Shown here: in pieces, positions 30,629 through 32,933 of the stretch
Layout of the letters: every line of letters starts with the position of its first letter
Position numbering within the stretch: position 1 is the first letter of the stretch
Assembly: GCA_018398765.1 (NCBI GenBank)
Contig: JAHBMJ010001115.1
Coordinates: forward strand, 1 to 32,933
Length of the DNA: 32,933 nt
From: Chromera velia
Lineage: Eukaryota; Sar; Chromeraceae
Direction: 5' to 3'
Position numbers and translations under genes: made by a program
Notes under the pieces: generated by a model
Seen by the model: only the letters and a program-made list of their open reading frames with translations
What the model was told of the DNA's origin: nothing
The model's database searches: none

Positions 30629-32789
30629 TCAAGGCCTGAGTTTGGTTCTTGAGGGCATGGGAAAGCAGAAATCAGGCATGGGAAAGCAGAAATCAGAGAA
30701 CGCAAAGGGGGGGGGGAAGGCAAGACACACGCAGAGACTGTTTTTTCTTATGGCTGCCTTCATTCCTCGAAGGACGACCGCGAGATGCATCATGCACGTC
30801 CTGACCTCTCTCTGTTCCCGAGACTTCAATTCTGCCTCCCGCCTTCTGTCTCTGATCTCCCTCACTCTCCTCAGCCTGTCGAGGTACAAAGTCGTCGAGT
30901 CAGGGCCCGTCTCGTCCGCACAGGGAAGCACGGACGCACCGCTGGGAGCTCCTGGCTTGCCGACGTTCGTCTCTGGCTGCATACATGCGGCAGAGAAGAA
31001 GGAAAATAGGCAAAAAATAAATGAATGAATGAATGAATGAATGCATGAATGAATGAAGAGGTGCAGACAGAAAGTTCTGACATTCGACGTCACGGCTCCC
31101 TTGAGGTCATACAGACAGGCCATTGCGAACACACTTGCACAATTCCACTGTGTGTGAGGGTCGGGTGGGGATGGGATGCGGTTGAGAAGACCAAAAGATG
31201 GAGGGACGTGCCGGCACGCAAACACGCAGCGGGAAAAAGACACCGAGCCAGAGAGACCATCCACCCAATCTCCGTACGTGCAGATGATGCAATTACTCTC
31301 CGCACGTGCAGATGATGCAATTACTCTCCGTACGTGCAGATGATGCAATTACTCTCCGTACGTGCAGATGATGCAATTACTCTCCGTACGTGCAGATGAT
31401 GCAATTACTCACTCACCTTGAAAGTGAAGGGCCTCATCTTTTCTTCTTCTGCAAGATCGCGAAGGAAAGTCTGCAGGAGAGGCATGCAGAGCAAAATGCA
31501 CAGAGAATTAATTCGCTGCGTGCTTTTCCTTGGTTTATACGTACAAAAAATATCAGACGCACACATACGTACCCACATACGCACCCGCGCGCGATCGTGC
31601 GCGCACATTATTTGACTCTTTTTGCAACACCTCTAAGAGTATGTGTCTCTCAACACACACGCCTCCCCCCCCAGCCCTGGCTGACCATTCTGTCCTTCCG
31701 TCTCCACGCTTCATCATACAGAGCCAGAGCACACGCGATCCCTCTGGCGACGTCTGCCTCTGCCTCGTCTCCTTCGTTTTCCTTCTCGAACCCCATCCCC
31801 TTCCTGCAGGGAGGAGCGGAGAAGTCATGCAAGGGATAACAGACGGACACAATTGAGAAGATGAATAAGGACGAAGGAGAGAACCCTTGCAGGCGGGAAG
31901 GCACAAGAGGAATGATTCGACTCAAAAGAAAAGAACTCAAAGAACACAGCAAGCAGCCGCAAATACCGGCCGGCCAATAGAAGGAAAGGAGGAGCAAGCA
32001 GCAGCAATAGAAGGAAAGGAAATACAGCAAGCAGGCCAATAGAAGGAAAGGAGGAGCAAGCAGCAGCAATAGAAGGAAAGGAAATACAGCAAGCAGGCCA
32101 ATAGAAGGAAAGGAGGAGCAAGCAGCAGCAATAGAAGGAAAGGAAATACAGCAAGCAGGCCAATAGAAGGAAAGGAGGAGCAAGCAGCAGCAATAGAAGG
32201 AAAGGAAATACAGCAAGCAGGCCAATAGAAGGAAAGGAGGAGCAAGCAGCAGCAATAGAAGGAAAGGAAATACAGCAAGCAGGCCAATAGAAGGAAAGGA
32301 GGAGCAAGCAGCAGCAATAGAAGGAAAGGAAATACAGCAAGCAGGCCAATAGAAGGAAAGGAGGAGCAAGCAGCAGCAATAGAAGGAAAGGAAATACAGC
32401 AAGCAGGCCAATAGAAGGAAAGGAGGAGCAAGCAGCAGCAATAGAAGGAAAGGAAATACAGCAAGCAGGCCAATAGAAGGAAAGGAGGAGCAAGATAACA
32501 TGCAAGATAACATAGGGGGATGCGCATGCCAGAATCACCCAAAGTGGGTAGATGCCCGTTATGCAGGTTTGTGTCGGGAATGTGGAAGAACTCGAGTCCC
32601 CGACTTAAATTTAAACTACACCCGCTGCATGGAGGGACAGAAACATGAAAAGAAACCAAGGCAGACATATAGACGAATAGAGAGACAGACAGACAGACAT
32701 CCCAACAGACTGACAGACAGACAGACAAACCTTCCAGAGTTGACAGAAGGACGGAATCCCTCAAGGTCCGCCACCGTCTGCTGATACTC
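30629..32789 (-). CDS. Gene D: five exons seen, 214 aa, 5' end outside the window
   Basis: On the minus strand, proposed exons are 32789-32731, 31803-31686, 31470-31417, 31147-31082 and 30976-30629. Lengths 59, 118, 54, 66 and 348 sum to 645 nt with agreeing phases, ending in TGA. Donors are GTTTGT, GTCAGC, GTGAGT and GTCAGA; four of five acceptors read TGCAG. The first visible exon opens in phase 0 with EYQQTVADLEGF. Exon 2 is acidic (FEKENEGDEAEADVA) and then helical (ACALALYDEAWRRKDRM). Exon 3 reads TFLRDLAEEEKMRPF. Exon 4 reads SVFAMACLYDLKGAV. The last exon has a charged helix, probably a coiled coil (YLDRLRRVREIRDRRREAEL), and then a hydrophobic, repetitive C-terminus that could instead be intron read-through. 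I do not recognise the family. Intron 1 holds the 62-bp minisatellite and intron 3 the 28-bp repeat. Confidence 0.6.
31021..31060. repeat. (ATGA)n microsatellite in gene D intron 4
   Basis: About ten GAAT/ATGA steps. On the gene D strand this is a TTCA-rich pyrimidine tract inside a 105-nt intron, upstream of its acceptor. Confidence 0.85.
31270..31409. repeat. 28-bp tandem repeat, five copies
   Basis: Unit CTCCGTACGTGCAGATGATG plus 8 bases, at 31270, 31298, 31326, 31354 and 31382. Only copy 2 differs (GCACG for GTACG). The array ends one base before the proposed donor of gene D exon 3 (31416-31411), so it fills half of intron 3. Confidence 0.95.
31972..32494. repeat. 62-bp minisatellite, about 8.4 copies
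   Basis: Units start GGCCAATAGAAGGAAAGG at 31972, 32034, 32096, 32158, 32220, 32282, 32344, 32406 and 32468 (last one partial). Copies are nearly identical. Each unit is two related halves sharing CAATAGAAGGAAAGGA. The array lies in gene D intron 1. All three minus-strand frames are open through it, giving long Leu/Phe/Cys-rich artefact frames. Confidence 0.95.
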
Positions 32790-32893
32790 CTGCAGGCAGA
32801 CACAGGGGATGCATGCAGACTACATTGTTCTTTATTTACACAGACAAACAGGCAAACAGGAAGGCCGCAGACAGACAGACAGACAGACAGACA

Positions 32894-32928
<35 letters not shown>

Positions 32929-32933
32929 AGAGA
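32685..32933. repeat. (CAGA)n and (CA)n microsatellites at the window end
   Basis: CAGACAGA at about 32685-32730, right at the donor side of gene D exon 1, and CAGA then CA then GA at about 32867-32933. Confidence 0.85.

Noticed and set aside
31937-32920. Open frame of 327 codons, minus strand
   Set aside because: Produced by the 62-bp minisatellite and flanking microsatellites, and equally open in the two other frames.
1-32933. tRNA, rRNA and CRISPR arrays
   Set aside because: No cloverleaf with a TTCGA-type arm, no rRNA core text and no spacer-repeat arrays; the tandem repeats have no unique spacers.

Overview
This is draft nuclear DNA from an intron-rich unicellular eukaryote. It is roughly half G+C, contains N gaps, and is full of GACA, GA, CA and GAAA microsatellites and minisatellites. 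Genes have short exons joined by GT...AG introns whose acceptors nearly always read TGCAG. The texture suggests an alveolate alga such as Chromera, but nothing in the sequence proves the species. I reconstructed the genes by joining open segments whose splice phases agree and whose summed exon lengths are divisible by three. No transcript was available.

Layout. (1) 1-907: non-coding short repeats. (2) 908-5735, plus: gene A, seven exons, 159 aa, with a helical MIT/TPR-like stretch. (3) 6814-10876: a tyrosine-recombinase element bounded by ~315-bp inverted repeats. Its decayed recombinase gene is split by a 5'-truncated non-LTR retrotransposon (8873-9859) with a 36-bp target-site duplication. 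A possible signal-peptide exon lies inside at 7435. (4) ~10990-13820: a second non-LTR retrotransposon whose reverse transcriptase has three stops and no frameshift. (5) 13821-15912: AT-rich spacer, then CA repeats and a segment that is duplicated again inside gene B. (6) 15913-18077, minus: gene B, three exons, 279 aa, F-box-like N-terminus. (7) 18078-19308: a divergent intergenic region with TATA-like boxes, palindromes and a 24-bp direct repeat. (8) 19309-22112, plus: gene C, a clear PH domain in intact exons followed by a RIO-kinase-like half broken by three stops and two frame changes. (9) 22113-30628: mostly non-coding mosaic duplications, then an AT-rich island with GC hairpins and poly(A)/poly(T) foldbacks. 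(10) 30629-32789, minus: gene D, five exons, 214 aa, 5' end outside the window. Its introns hold a 62-bp and a 28-bp tandem repeat.

The genes form no evident pathway. PH and RIO domains point to phosphoinositide binding and an atypical kinase, and the F-box-like segment to possible ubiquitin ligase recruitment. The most distinctive items are the PH plus RIO-like arrangement, the recombinase-only element with long inverted repeats, and a high share of predicted donors beginning GTC.
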